Positions 26,201-36,989 of a stretch of DNA of 64,000 bases are shown one piece after another. Both the position numbers and the translations under genes were made by a program. Source of the DNA: Styela clava (lineage: Eukaryota; Chordata; Ascidiacea; Stolidobranchia; Styelidae); the NCBI RefSeq assembly GCF_964204865.1, contig NC_135257.1, positions 14,034,151 through 14,098,150 on the forward strand. The letters are read 5' to 3'. Under the pieces are notes generated by a model. It made no database searches. It saw only the letters and a list, made by a program, of their open reading frames with translations, and had not been told where the DNA came from. Every line of letters begins with the position of its first letter. Positions within the stretch are counted from its first letter, which is position 1.

Positions 26201-28557
26201 ATTTATTGCGACCGCAATAGTTAATGATAAGTTTTAACGAAGAACTTGAATTGTGAGGTTTTGTTAATGAACTCGTGCTGTCGAGTTCGAGTAGGAATGA
26301 GAATTGCGTTTTAAAAATTAGCTTTCATTTTAGATTAATCTTGTGAAAAGTACTTTTCAATAAATAGGACAAATACATAAATATGCGAGGCTTTTTGATA
26401 TTCAAGTCAAGAAACCTATTTCAATTTGTAAAGTCTAATTAATCTGTGAAATGCTGTGAATATATAATATCGAATACTAAATAAAAATAATCTCATAGAA
26501 GGAATGATATTTTGGGGCAAATTGTCTTGTATTCTACAGTTTAGAACAAAATATTTAAGCCCTAATTAAAGCCCTCTTATTCCGTTTTTTTAGAAGTTTC
26601 AGATTGATATTTAAACTTGTAGCAAGTTGACTGAATTCTCTTTGATACTTCGGAAAACGTGATGTTTTTCATGTTTACAGATAACTGCGTGCTGTGATCT
26701 CACTACGTCAGTAATCAACAAATATTGATTCTGTATTTTTCTCTTGCTGAAAATCGTGTACATGGAACGCCCTTGACCTTATTTTTGCGTTGGTTGTTGT
26801 TACTGGTTTGGTTAGTTGGATTTATGTGGAGTTCAGTGGAAGATTTTAACAAAAAGTAAACAAAATTCATTCAGATTTGGATCGTCGATCATATTTTTCT
26901 AGATGGGCTATATTTATGATACTGTTATCTTTTAATTTGATTGCGTGAATAATATCAAAAGTTTATTTCTCAATCTCAGATTTTACAGATAATATAAATC
27001 TCGATAAGTTATAAACAAGATTTTGTACGTACTATATAGCATGACTAATGTTTAATAAAAAGGAAATAGGCTTTTTTTATTTTCTAAAGTCATGCTATTT
27101 GACTTTTATTTATTAAGATCCTCTGCATATACTTTTTATTTTGTAAAAACTCGTTCCCAAACGAAAGCTAAGTGACATTTTGTACTTAATATGCTCATAT
27201 ATTTATTTTCAATATTCTTCGATATTGATACGTATTCACAGGCATGAGATAGCATTTATCAAATATGGCATTAAATAATCATGCTTGAACGACACAATCC
27301 AATAACGTTCCAAATTTGATCCATCACAAATACAAGATATATATTATATAACATATACTGATATTGTATCATGTTCTGTCAATGCGAAAACTGACATTGA
27401 AAAAAAAAATCGAAATAGATTTATCCAAGGCGAAATAATATAATAAATCTAACGGCGTGATTTGGGAAAATATCACCAGACTGTCCATTGGACTGAGGTT
27501 ATATAACCCAGTCAAATCAGAAGCATAAATTTGAATATTTCCAGTCTAGACAATAATTTTCACTTTCGACCTTTTAAGCAGTCATGAACTAACTATCGGA
27601 GAAAACGCAATTGTTTCCACCCCACAGGCCATGTTATTTTATGTCTGTTTTGTTGAGTTTTTATTATTCCACTGTGCGTGAGTGCTCCATCAGGATTAAA
27701 TGATTGCCCGCCGAGACATGATAGTTCGTGACTCGACGGAATCTACTCCAATTTCCGATATCATTTTCGACAAAAATAGATTTGATATTTTACAACTTTT
27801 TAAAGAAATACTTCCGAAACTTAGAAACGGTTTGGCCTGGTAGAGTTGAAGACTTGCCATGATACGCCATTCATAATTTTTGTCACAATTCATGTTTATA
27901 TTTTATATTTCATTTCTGCATATCGTCAACAGTGTAACAAGAAATAATGAGTAATAACTAATTGCGATTCTAATTCAATTGCATTTTATTAAAATTACTA
28001 TTGCTTTCTGATCTGTAAATGAAGCCAAAACTGTTTGGATGAATAGTATTCAAAAATTTAATATAGTAGGCTGAATGTTTACAATTCAAAGAAAAAGAAA
28101 TTTTACAACAATGTAAAAAATTAAGTTAACGATTATAAGCGCGAGCAAATTTATTAGTATTTAGCGGGTAATAAGTGCTATATTACTGAAACAAGTATAA
28201 ATGGCAAAAATGAAAGAAGGTGTGATATGACAATGGTTTTAAACATTATCTTTATTCAAAGTTAGTATCATATTCGTCAACGACATATTATGTAATGTTT
28301 TATTAAAGAAGGGAAATGATGCTCATACGATAGGTCAAAACGCATGTTATGTGGCCATTAAATCAAGATGGAAAATTTGAGTCAGAATTTTGTATTTGAC
28401 CTTTTTTAGAGTTATTCTTTTAAAAACGTGACCTAGCAATAATCATAAATATATAAAATGCTTCATTTTATTTCTGATACCGATATTTCGTTGCGTGACA
28501 TCATGCGTAATTGTCATGCAGAAAGGTTGACGCATAGTCGTCCCACGCGATAGGCAA
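17273..28557. other. Gene-poor stretch of about 11 kb
   Basis: I found no coding exon, RNA gene or clear transposon here. The sequence is strongly AT-rich with many short homopolymer runs. Two small patches are less AT-rich: about 19130-19340, which contains CACGTGAC near 19297, and about 23145-23325, which contains a CRE-like half site ATTACGTCAC near 23264. They could be regulatory elements, but nothing beyond composition and these short motifs supports that. Open frames at 19746-20009 (-), 23071 (+) and 27696 (-) have no recognisable features. Confidence 0.4.
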
Positions 28558-28688
28558 TATAAATGGCGCGAAAAAAGCTTGAGACTCAATCTTTTGCATT
28601 CAGGTTTAGTTGCGAGATATCTATAACGATATCTTGCCCTTGGGCTACACCATAGGCAGAGTGGCTGATGCCGTTTACGGCATATAAG
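28558..28688 (+). promoter_or_regulatory. Candidate core promoter of CAP gene 2
   Basis: Two TATA-like boxes lie upstream of the gene: TATAAA at 28558-28563, followed by a GGCGCG patch, and CATATAAG at 28681-28688. The segment 28540-28700 is less AT-rich than its surroundings, which is usual for a promoter. Either box would place the transcript start 300-440 bp before the ATG at 29026. Confidence 0.3.
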
Positions 28689-28916
28689 CGGCGTCAGTCG
28701 CATTCAACAATTATTCGGGAGACGTATATCCACCGGAAAAGTTACCTATTACTTTTTCGTCAAATCGATGTCCTCAATTAGATATCGATTTTGGTTTTTA
28801 CAACTAATTTTATTTTTTTTTTGCCTTGTCGTAACATCGTCTTTATCGAGCCATATTTATATATGTTTCGCGTAGCATTTTCGTATCAATAGCTTTCGCT
28901 GATAATCGAATAGCAG

Positions 28917-28985
28917 GTAAGGCTGATGGAATTTGCTGAAAATTCATATACTTTATTCAATCACTTCTCACATTTCTATAACCAG
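28917..28985 (+). other. Possible 5'-UTR intron of CAP gene 2
   Basis: AGCAG|GTAAGG at 28917 is a strong donor. A pyrimidine-containing stretch ending TATAACCAG at 28985 is a fair acceptor, 40 bp before the ATG. The intron would be 69 bp, far shorter than the others in this gene, so this is tentative. Confidence 0.25.
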
Positions 28986-29025
28986 ATTACACCTAAAATA
29001 GTAGAAATACAAAAGTCGAATAAAA

Positions 29026-32000
29026 ATGAAGATGAACATCTTATTCGCCTCTTTGGCTTTATTGCTGCCATTCGTGTGTCACGTCGCGATGGCAGAAATT
29101 AGCCTCAATCAACTCGTCGACCAGATACCGAATGAGGTATCAGAAAACGATCCGACGAACATCGAGGGAGGAAATGAAGAACTTAACGAACTCAATGAAG
29201 AACTTGGAGAGGAAGAATGGGAAAATGAAGATGGTGCTCTGAGTACCGAAGAAGGAATAGAAAAACAGGAGGAAGAAGTTAACAAACTGATGGGAGATGT
29301 TCCAGCACAGTAAGTAAAAGACATTTTTCAATTTTAATTTGGTCTGAAAAATTTAGAAAAAAATTTAGGACATACTTAATTTACGATATTTTTCATATTT
29401 TTATTTCATTTCTAATATGCATTTTAGTTGCGATCTTATGGTTATTTTAATTTTAAACCAGGATTTTAACAAATTTTGCTTTACATCGTTTTAACCTAAT
29501 TTATTTTTATAATTTTAATTTTTTACGAAAATGCCACAAAACCTCATACCTGTGTTGTTGGCTACGCCCTAACACGAAATTTTTTTTCAGTTTGGATGTC
29601 TAAGCAAATACTAAGTCATTTTATACCTTAGTTTACCAGTGATGATATATTTTTAAATATAGCTTACACGGGCGTTGATCAAAAACACACTCCGTCATAC
29701 CACTTTAATCAATAATTAATAAATAATCTCAGGTGGACAATAGAACTTCCAGCAACAACTGTGAAAAAATCGGTCCCGAAACCCGGAAAAGTGTTGAAAG
29801 CTATCAAATTGCCAAGTAAGATATTTTCATTCACATTGCTATTTGATATCTACAAAGTTATTACTATTTATTTTTTGTAATAATATTTTTTTTTTATATA
29901 TCTTTTCAATAATTTGCATATAACTTATAAAGTTTTCCATATCCTGTTTAACTATTCAGTCGCAAAATAAAATTTGTTGACTAATTCTTTACAAACGGAA
30001 ATTCTATAATATATTACACATAGCAAATTTTTTCTTGCTGAAATAATTTCACCTCGAATCTTTTGCTTGATTTTATGACTTTATCAATGCTCAACTAGAC
30101 AAAAAATCATTTACAATTTGACACTAAAGCTTTTATTAGGCTCAGAGTCTGCTTTGTAAATATAAGTTTAAAATTAATATTCCCTTTTTTTTATTGACAA
30201 ATCGCATCAGGAAATTATGAGTAAATTGTTTCTGAATACATATGCGCATCACTAAAAGCACCGGTTTGTCACGTCCATTGCAAAACGATTTAGACCATAG
30301 AATTCACAAACATATTTAATCATTGAATTGACTAAGATCAGAACGAAAATATTTTTCATATTTATGACTAATAGCAATCGCGTCCCGGTACCGGAAATAT
30401 TTTGTATTCAGCATTTTGAAATACTCGTTTAACGTGCAACCTTGTGACTGACTTGCGGTTTTTAAAAACGATAACAGAATTAAAAAGCAACTGACACGAG
30501 TGAGAACTAGAACAATAAATTTTGTGAATGACTGTGAAACACATAGTGAATTCACTATGCATTTCTGAAAAAAAAGTTTATTTTTCCTTACTGATGCCGT
30601 AAATAATCAAATTGGAAATTGATGGATCTTTTCCTACCATAAGAGAAAAGTAAATATATTTTTTAATTGTTTCATTCGACATTTAAAATATTGAAGTAAT
30701 GTCCATGTTTTTGTTTTTATAAGCAACCGCAAATTTATGTCATTTCCGCGTCGACAAGATAATATACTTCCTGAATTGACTTTATCACTGGACGTGATCG
30801 CGTAGCAATGAATTCCTTATGATTATATTAGACCGCGCGGAGGTCATGGTGATTCATTATTATCGTTGATCAGCGGAACGGTTCATATTTATAGAAAACA
30901 TTTGTTATTTGATTTACTAAACTGAGTTCTCATTTAGCAAACATTGCCTGTCTCAGTCACACGGATGCGATTTGATCATATCATTTCATCATAACAAAAC
31001 TTGAATTTCATGGCAAATAGGAATTTTACGAACAGCATATGTTGTCTCACCTTTATATTTAACATAATATCGCAAAAATACGCTCAGGTCATGTCTGCAT
31101 GCGGCGGATGTTGTCCAATAACTGCCAAGAATGTTCTGAATTTTAAATTTCATGACATTTTCTGATTCTTGACTTTGGTGTTACCTAGAATCTGTCAAGG
31201 TCATAGTGCTGACATTTTTGTTTGCCAACTTCTTGCTCTAATTCGTAAACATATGAAAAAAAAAATATTGAATGTTTTTCGTGCCCTGTTTATGCAAAGT
31301 AATAGTTTTGCACAAATATTATAAATTTTAAACTTCTGGCTTGAATGTGAGTTTTTAAAGCATTTCTGTGTCATACGAGTTCATTCCAACTTAGTAAATA
31401 TGAAAGAGTCCATTATTTCGTTTTTTGTTATATCAAAAAGACATTACAGAAGAAATAATTCAACTTGAAATATAGACAAAAATGATAACTAAACCAAAAT
31501 CAACTTATGTTATTAAAATTTGATTTTGTTTCGTTGATTCTTTTTAACTTTCATTTATATAACACGATAGGATTAAATCATCCAAAATACACGTGAATTA
31601 TTTGTGACAGAAAGTAAAAAATTATACTTATTTCACGGTGATAAGTGGACATATTTTTAATATTTGTAATATGAAATGCCCAAAATTATAGTATTGCAAC
31701 AAGAACATTATTTTTTTTAAAGGTAATTGCAAGGAAAGGTATGCATTTTTGACAAAACTATAATTTTTCAAGAAAAAGTAAACAAAATCGGTGTTTCGTG
31801 ACAAGAATGGATTTTCTTGCTTCAAGTTGTTTACCTAATGATCGTAGTTTTCTGATAACGAATCCCAGAAGTAATATTTTATATCACACGACGACTTATC
31901 GAGATAAAACACTTCTTAGATAACCACAAAAAATCCGCACTCAGATTAAAATGTCTATCATTATATAGAATAAAAAAATGACAATTTTCAGTGACAGGAT

Positions 32001-34847
32001 GACGAGTTAACTGGCACAATTTGGCACAAATCGCCGTCATACCTTAGTATAATCATGATTTAATCTTCGAAAAAATTAGATAATTCTGACGAATAGAAGC
32101 ACTACTTAATTCTAAGATCTTATAGTAAATTACACAGTAGAAGTGCGCATTCTAAACTTAATACGCGGTGTTTTATGCGATATCGGCACATAGATAAACT
32201 TCAAAACATTTATATACAATTGACTGAAAATTTGGGCGTAAAAGTAGTATACTGAACATTGCTATAAAAAAATATATCATACAATACATTTAGCCATCAC
32301 ATCATTTATAAGTTCCAATTTTAACATCAAATTATATTTGCGATTGAATCCTAAAATATCTACTCATAACTCGCGGAAATTAGTAATAATTTACTAATAA
32401 TTTTAAACTTTGACGCTCAATTTTTCTGAAATGTCTAAAAATTACGACAACGTTTCCTAAAAATTCAAAATATATATATTTACTGAAAAGTCCTTACTCT
32501 TTGTTCTACTACATTTAAAGTCCATTTTACCACACTTTTAAATAATTTATCAATTAACAGGTTAGTTCGTTTTATTTAAGATAACCTTCATAGTAGATAA
32601 TGAATATTTACAATTCTAATTTCAGAGGCTTTCAAGAACACAATTTTAATTGCTCACAATCGTGCAAGAATGACGACAAAGCCATCTGCAAGCAATATGA
32701 GGAAAATGACATGGGATGTTTCACTCGAAAAACTTGCTACTCGTTACACAAGAAAATGTATTTACGAACATAATCCGGTTAGTTGTAAACACATCCTCTT
32801 AAAATTATTGGACACAAATTATAACAACTTCAAAAATTTGTGTGATGGAGTCATCAAAATTAGGCGAGGTTCCGTACTTTGGCGGTTAGACTATACCGAT
32901 GCTGTGAAAGATATGATACTACTTCGTTTTGGATTTCGTGTCCATATATTTGAGCATTGATCTCTTGTCCTCATGAGTACAATTTACCAATCACTGGTGA
33001 CGTATGAATCGTAAATGTCATCGACAATAACATCATTATTACATTGTTCACAGAACCCAAAGAACAAACGTTTCAATTACGTCGGAGAAAATTTATTTAT
33101 TTCAATGGGATTACCTTATAATAGAAAATTACTCGATCACGCCGTCAGAGCTTGGGATGGAGAAAAAACAGTCTATGATTATGACACCATGGGATGCGAA
33201 CCAGGAAAGATGTGTGGACATTATACACAGGTAAATGAAAGTTATCGAAATATGGATATTTATAAACGCTCATGCGTCAATTGTACATTCATAATTAGAA
33301 GACATTTAGCTACAATTTGGTAAAATCGTGTGAGTATATTGAAACAAAGAGTCCGACTCAAGTGTTTCGATTAGTATTTCCACTTGAAGCGCCAATTAAA
33401 ATATAACTAACTGTCACGAACAGAAGTGTGAAATGTCATTTCATCTTATCTTTTTAGGTTGTCTGGGCTGAATCATTCAAAGTCGGCTGCGGTGTGACAA
33501 TGTGCGGCAACATCAATGTACGCGGAAGGATCTGGAAAAATGCCATCTTATTCGGCTGCAATTATGGACCTGGTGGAAATTTCCGCGGAGAGTAAGTACC
33601 TTTTGATGCATAAAAATAGTTCAATTTTTAAATAAAATTGTAAATATTTATTTGCATAATGTACAAATAAATGTAGTCTATCAATTAAATTACTTCAAAA
33701 ACTGTTTATGTTTTACGAAAAATCGAGTTTATTTTATAGAAATCGACGACGGGTCTCGCACGACTGCGAGTTATTTTTAAGCCATCTTGCCCATGTTCAT
33801 CAGAAAAAGTTGTTATTAAAAAAGTACTGCTATACGTCTGTGTAGTAATACTGGCGTCTATTGTATATCATTCACAAGGCATAATATTTATACGTAAATC
33901 TTTTTCTTTCAAGAAAACCATTCGTGTCTGGACCTCGATGCTCCAAGTGCGACGGTCGGGATAAATGCAAAGCTAAATTGTGCGCAAACAATATCAGAGA
34001 TCGCTTGTACTTCAACCCTAAAAGTAAGTGTCGTTCGTAAACATATATATATATACTATATGCTATTTGAATACTATCTAATTAAAAGATAATGGCGACG
34101 AGAACAGAGGGAAACCAACATAAATTCTGAAGTGTTTCTATATGAATATATCTACTACTATCTTCTACAATTATTTCTCATGACAATATTTAATTCCAAA
34201 ATCGTTTTTTACTATTGATCAATTTAAAAACGAAAATATCGGTCAAAGACCGAAGACTTATCGATCAAAGGTTAGGGGATCCCCCAAAACAGCGCTCTTA
34301 CTCCACAGTGACACCTTGTGTCCCATCACTAATTAATTATTAACTCGCTAATTATACGACATAATTCGCCAAAAATCAATAGGCTTCTGGTCCGAGATAA
34401 GATGAATGCACATGCAAAATCTCGCTTTCGTGAGATATCGCGTGCATCTAACAGACAAACAGACATACAGACAGACAAATACCTATCAACATACTTACCG
34501 AATTGAATCGATAAGTAACAACTTATTTGACTAAATCTAACTACCCCAATTTTTTAATTGCAGTGGCCAAGTGGACCAATTGGTCCAAATGGAGTACTTG
34601 CACAAAGACATGTGGAATGGGAAACCAGAGACGCACCAGATTTTGCACCACATACGTACCCACAGATTGCGGCGGTTATGGAAGCGAAGTAAAATTCTGC
34701 ATGAATAAACCATGCAAGAGTGAGAGCAATGGCCTTTTCAAATACGAGTTAGTTCTTGGGGACAACGATAATTTTCTCCCGGACAGTCTAAAAAATCTTT
34801 TTTCCAAAGAAGCCATGAAATCGATGTTTTTAAAATCTTCTAAATAA
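29026..34847 (+). CDS. Secreted CAP protein with one C-terminal TSP1 repeat; CAP gene 2
   Basis: Seven exons: 29026-29309, 29733-29815, 32626-32777, 33054-33230, 33458-33591, 33914-34023 and 34564-34847, giving 407 aa with all junctions in frame. Residues 1-23 form a signal peptide. Residues 25-95 are a very acidic linker rich in Glu and Asn. The CAP domain (about 125-275) has IAHNRAR, MTWDVSLEKLATRY, the YEHN histidine, GENLF, the glutamate of AWDGEK and CGHYTQVVWAES, so the metal-site tetrad is complete. A cysteine-rich hinge (CSKCDGRDKCKAKLC) follows. One TSP1 repeat (about 317-364) has stacked WTNWSKW, the O-fucose consensus CTKTCG and six cysteines. The last 43 residues have no hydrophobic anchor, so the protein should be secreted. 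It is the closest structural relative of CAP gene 3. Confidence 0.92.
32845..32965 (+). repeat. Dispersed repeat, family R (copy B, 3' part)
   Basis: This 120-bp stretch in intron 3 of CAP gene 2 matches 63110-63240 through AGACTATACCG, GAAAGATATGATACTAC, TTCGTTTT and TCCATATATTTGAGCATTG. It is the right-hand part of the repeat at 62945-63262. It adds an open frame after exon 3 that is not part of the gene. Confidence 0.6.
34232..34519 (-). repeat. Dispersed repeat, family Q (copy 2, reverse)
   Basis: Reverse-complement copy of 10456-10744, located in intron 6 of CAP gene 2 just upstream of the TSP1 exon. It starts AAAATATCGGTCAAAGACCG and ends ATCGATAAGTAAC. The shared blocks GTGTCCCATCACTAATTAAT, GAGATATCGCGTGCATC and the (CAGA)n-like stretch are nearly unchanged. 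Confidence 0.75.
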
Positions 34848-35281
34848 GGATGTCGAATTTGTTGTAGCGTCCATTTCCATTTCTTCGTTAGGGTTTATCA
34901 TTTTTGCGTGCATAATCCAGAAAGAGCAGTAATGGCGCTTACAAAGCAATGTTCCATTTCCATCGCATGCTTAGAGATAATAAACCTGACTGGTTCGGGA
35001 AAATCCTTTCAATTGGACATTTCAGGATTTACAACTACAAATGTGACGACCACAGCTTGACTTACTTTCTGGTTAATAATGTGGAATTGAATGTAATTTG
35101 TTGCTTTTTTATTATATATATTGTCGGAATTCGGAATGTAAGATTTTTTTTTATTGTACGCAGGATATAGGAATGTGTATCGTGCAGGAATATTTATATT
35201 TTCATTTATTTCTTTTACAAAAGATAAGCTACGATTCTTCCATCTATTATACTTATTATTTCAATCTGTTTCAACTTTCAT

Positions 35282-35287
35282 AATAAA
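35282..35287 (+). terminator. Poly(A) signal of CAP gene 2
   Basis: AATAAA 435 bp after the stop codon, followed within 25-30 bp by a GT-rich stretch (CACGTGTTTTTATTGC). This is the expected pair of signals for 3'-end formation. Confidence 0.55.
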
Positions 35288-35766
35288 ACGCAATAATCCT
35301 CATCACACGTGTTTTTATTGCAAATTATAAATAGCGAGAAGAAGTTAGAATGGTTTAGAAAACTTTGCCATAAAGTCAGAATGCTGAGGTTCGCGTAGGC
35401 TTCATGCACAATTTAATTGTAACGAATTTTGAAAAAATATTAGTTGATTGAAACAATTTCAAAAGGCAATAACAGGACGTTTCTCTCAATCTCGCCAATT
35501 ATTGATTGAAGCTCATATTTTTGGAGTTCAACTTCGTTTGCTTTTCACAGTGTTTGAGGGAATGTGTAAAAACATTCATTTTGCAACGTTTGGACACATT
35601 AACCGGGCAACTTACTTGAATTAAAAAAAAATTCTATCTTGCCAATTGTGTATCGTATCTGAAATATATTGAACTCTGCTTGACTCTACTCAAAGCATGA
35701 AGGACACTCCGAAAAACATTCATTGCTCAAAGGTAGATTTTAAAATATAATTGGATAAATTTAAAG

Positions 35767-36001
35767 GTACTTCCGAAGTATGTGGACCAAGATGGTTGAC
35801 ACCGGAACGTAGTATGTATACCAGGCTAGGGTTAGGCCATAATTTCATTTCAATTTCCTCATTTCAGTTATATTACGAGTTTGGGGACTAGCCAAGTGAC
35901 TCCATAGTATTTGTACCTGGAATTATGGCATAACCCTAACCTGTTACACATACTATGTTCCGGTGACCACCATCTTGGTTCACATACTTCGGGAGTACCC
36001 A
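35767..36001. repeat. Palindromic MITE, family P (copy 2)
   Basis: Full-length copy of about 235 bp with ends GGTACTTCCGAAGTATGTG and CATACTTCGGGAGTACC. The interior has GTTAGGCCATAATTTC and its inverted partner AATTATGGCATAACCCTAAC. It lies about 0.5 kb past the 3' end of CAP gene 2. Confidence 0.8.
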
Positions 36002-36143
36002 ATTGAGTTTCAAAATATACTGGCTACATTTACGTTTATTTTAGGAAGTTTGCTTCCAACATTACAATTTTGTGCGTTATAGTCCATTAAAAAGAAAGAA
36101 ACTATTGAGGTACCAAATGCTATACATTTAGTTCGTTATAGGG

Positions 36144-36981
36144 CAGGGATGGCGAACCACTGACCCGCGGATCACAAAGTGATCCATTGCGTTTAATTGG
36201 TGACCCACCAAGGCACGAATAAAATAAAATAAATGCTAACATATCAGTGATAATAATTGATAAAACCGGCCTTAAATTAATCTAACAATAAATAAACTAA
36301 TACAATGTACCGTCAGTTGGGCAGTCACGGCTGCTTATATTCAAATTGTCAACTTCGGGTATATGGTACTTTTCAAAACCCCTAATCTCTGCACCGCTGT
36401 GTACCGTTATTCAGCGATTGGCATGACACCGTTTATGACATAACAATTCAATTGATGTTCATTTCTCCGTAACGTCTTGTCTCTTTCGGAAGTGCATCTG
36501 CAGACTGTTTTAGGGTTTATACGAGAAGATCTTTGCATTTTATTAGTTTCTTGCCTACAATGCCGTTGGGAAAACAAAATCTTTCAGACTTGAAATAAAA
36601 ATCTATAAATCTGAAGTAACAACGGGGCAGTGTAAAAGTGCCCTAATGTGGTTGAAAGCTGATCGAAAAAATCTAACACTTTAGAGTGGAATTCCCTTCA
36701 AACTCTTTGGAACCGTAAAATAATTTGCTGCATCATCCCAAACGTAATTCGCATGAGAGTGTTCGTACTCTAATTTCATAAAATCGAGTGCCATGAAAAG
36801 TCCCTGATAAAAGTGCTGCATAAGTAAAGCCCAAAACTACACCAACAGAAGCTTATAAAATTTGTTTCATAAGTTTTTTATAGATACAAACACTGGTTAA
36901 ATATTTGTGACCCACTCACTTCTGTTCTGCGATAAAAATATAATTTTTGACCCATTCATTGAAAAAGGTTCGGCATCTCTG
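36144..36981. mobile_element. Second hAT-like non-autonomous element
   Basis: The left end is CAGGGATGGCGAACC and the right end GGTTCGGCATCTCTG is its inverted partner with two mismatches. The flanking 8 bp are ttataggg (36136-36143) and gtataggg (36982-36989), matching at 7 of 8 positions. The element is 838 bp and holds no transposase frame that I can recognise. GACCCGCGGATCACAAAG and TTTGTGACCCACTCACTT-type subterminal blocks resemble each other as inverted copies. The termini differ from the element at 2859, so this is a separate family. Confidence 0.78.
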
Positions 36982-36989
36982 GTATAGGG

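Noticed and set aside
29109..29331. Ser/Phe-rich minus-strand frames over exon 1 of CAP gene 2
   Set aside because: They are the antisense of the acidic Glu-rich linker: GAA and GAG codons read as TTC and CTC on the other strand.
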